A stretch of DNA of 6,110 bases from Rhodobacterales bacterium. Its GTDB lineage: Bacteria > Pseudomonadota > Alphaproteobacteria > Rhodobacterales > Rhodobacteraceae. A program made the translations under genes and the position numbers. The DNA is taken from assembly GCA_013298675.1 (NCBI GenBank), contig JAAFIJ010000172.1, positions 1-6,110 of the forward strand, in the 5' to 3' direction. This document shows, in pieces, positions 5,709 through 6,110 of this stretch (position 1 is the stretch's first letter; each line of letters begins with the position of its first letter). Under the pieces are notes generated by a model. That model saw only the letters and a list, made by a program, of their open reading frames with translations. It did no database searches and was not told where the DNA came from.

Positions 5709-6110
5709 ATGTTAAAGGGAATTGATCAGCGGCTAAGCGCCGAAATTGTTCATGTGCTGATGCTGATGGGTCACGGCGATGATCTGGTGATCTGCGATGT
5801 GAACCACCCAGCCGCCACGATTGCCGCCGAAACCACCTATGGCCGTCTGATCGAAATGGCGGGCTGTGATATTCCCACGGCAGCCAAGGCGATTTTGTCA
5901 CTGATGCCGCTGGATAGCTTTGTCGATGCTCCGATCAGCCGGATGCAAGTGGTCGGGAAGCCGGCCATGGTGATGCCCATTTTTGGGCGAATGCAGAGCG
6001 TGGCAGATGCCGCCGAAGGCCGCCCCATCACGATAAAGTCGCTGGAAAGATTTGCCTTTTACGCGGCCGCCAAGCAATCGTTTGCGATCATCCGCACAGC
6101 AGATTCCGGC
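5709..6110 (+). CDS. fucU: RbsD/FucU family sugar mutarotase, copy 2 (C-terminus cut by window edge)
   Basis: A cytoplasmic anomer-interconverting enzyme. The 134 visible residues begin MLKGIDQRLS and carry MGHGD at 20-24 with the catalytic-type His22. MPLDSFVD is at 66-73 and ERFAFYAAAKQSFAII at 113-128. The last segment matches NRFAFYERAQKAFAIV in E. coli FucU as I recall it, which favours the fucose mutarotase branch over RbsD. Only the last residues are missing, since the family length is about 140-150. The ATG follows the MalG-like permease stop by 9 nt, with a purine-rich AAGGGGGG site just upstream, so it belongs to the same operon. It differs from copy 1 mainly at 51-60 and 86-98, which could reflect another sugar or simple divergence. 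L-fucose is the leading but unproven substrate. Confidence 0.92.
   Translation, partial: MLKGIDQRLSAEIVHVLMLMGHGDDLVICDVNHPAATIAAETTYGRLIEMAGCDIPTAAKAILSLMPLDSFVDAPISRMQVVGKPAMVMPIFGRMQSVADAAEGRPITIKSLERFAFYAAAKQSFAIIRTADSG

Noticed and set aside
1..6110. CRISPR array, tRNA, rRNA, insertion sequence or phage genes
   Set aside because: I saw no repeat-spacer periodicity, cloverleaf, transposase or phage motif. Apart from the intergenic repeat, the window is an ordinary metabolic transport locus.

Overview
The window carries most of a carbohydrate ABC importer of the CUT1 (maltose/UgpB-like) class. Its genes are split over two divergent transcription units, and each unit ends, within the window, in a gene for an RbsD/FucU-type sugar mutarotase. 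The moderately high GC content, the NAD-free transporter-only layout, the Tat-exported binding protein and an intergenic GCCTCCGGCGGGG-type repeat suggest an alphaproteobacterium, most likely a Rhodobacterales/Roseobacter-group member. That placement is an inference from sequence style, not a database match.

Left arm (minus strand, read from about 1402 down to 1): an ATP-binding subunit of the MalK/UgpC type (341-1402, TTG start), then after 19 nt a FucU-like mutarotase that runs off the left edge (1-321). Central control region (1403-1757): about 355 bp with no convincing gene. It holds a perfect 12-bp palindrome at 1528-1539 that is a good operator candidate, a TTGACA box, and strong Shine-Dalgarno sequences for both flanking TTG-started genes.

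Right arm (plus strand): a large Tat-type solute-binding protein (1758-3392); a 232-bp spacer with a 10-bp GC-rich hairpin and a perfect 32-bp inverted repeat; a MalF-like permease with two extra N-terminal membrane segments (about 3625-4770); a MalG-like permease overlapping it by 4 nt (4767-5699); and, 9 nt later, a second FucU-like mutarotase that runs off the right edge (5709-6110).

Working together, the binding protein would capture a sugar in the periplasm and the two permeases would form the channel. The ATPase would power uptake, and the mutarotases would interconvert the alpha and beta anomers of the imported sugar for the next enzyme. The mutarotases point to a free reducing monosaccharide such as L-fucose or a related deoxy sugar or pentose, but no catabolic enzyme or regulator is in the window, so the substrate is not settled. 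The most unusual features are the two non-identical mutarotases, one closing each arm, and the long perfect inverted repeat between the binding-protein and permease genes.
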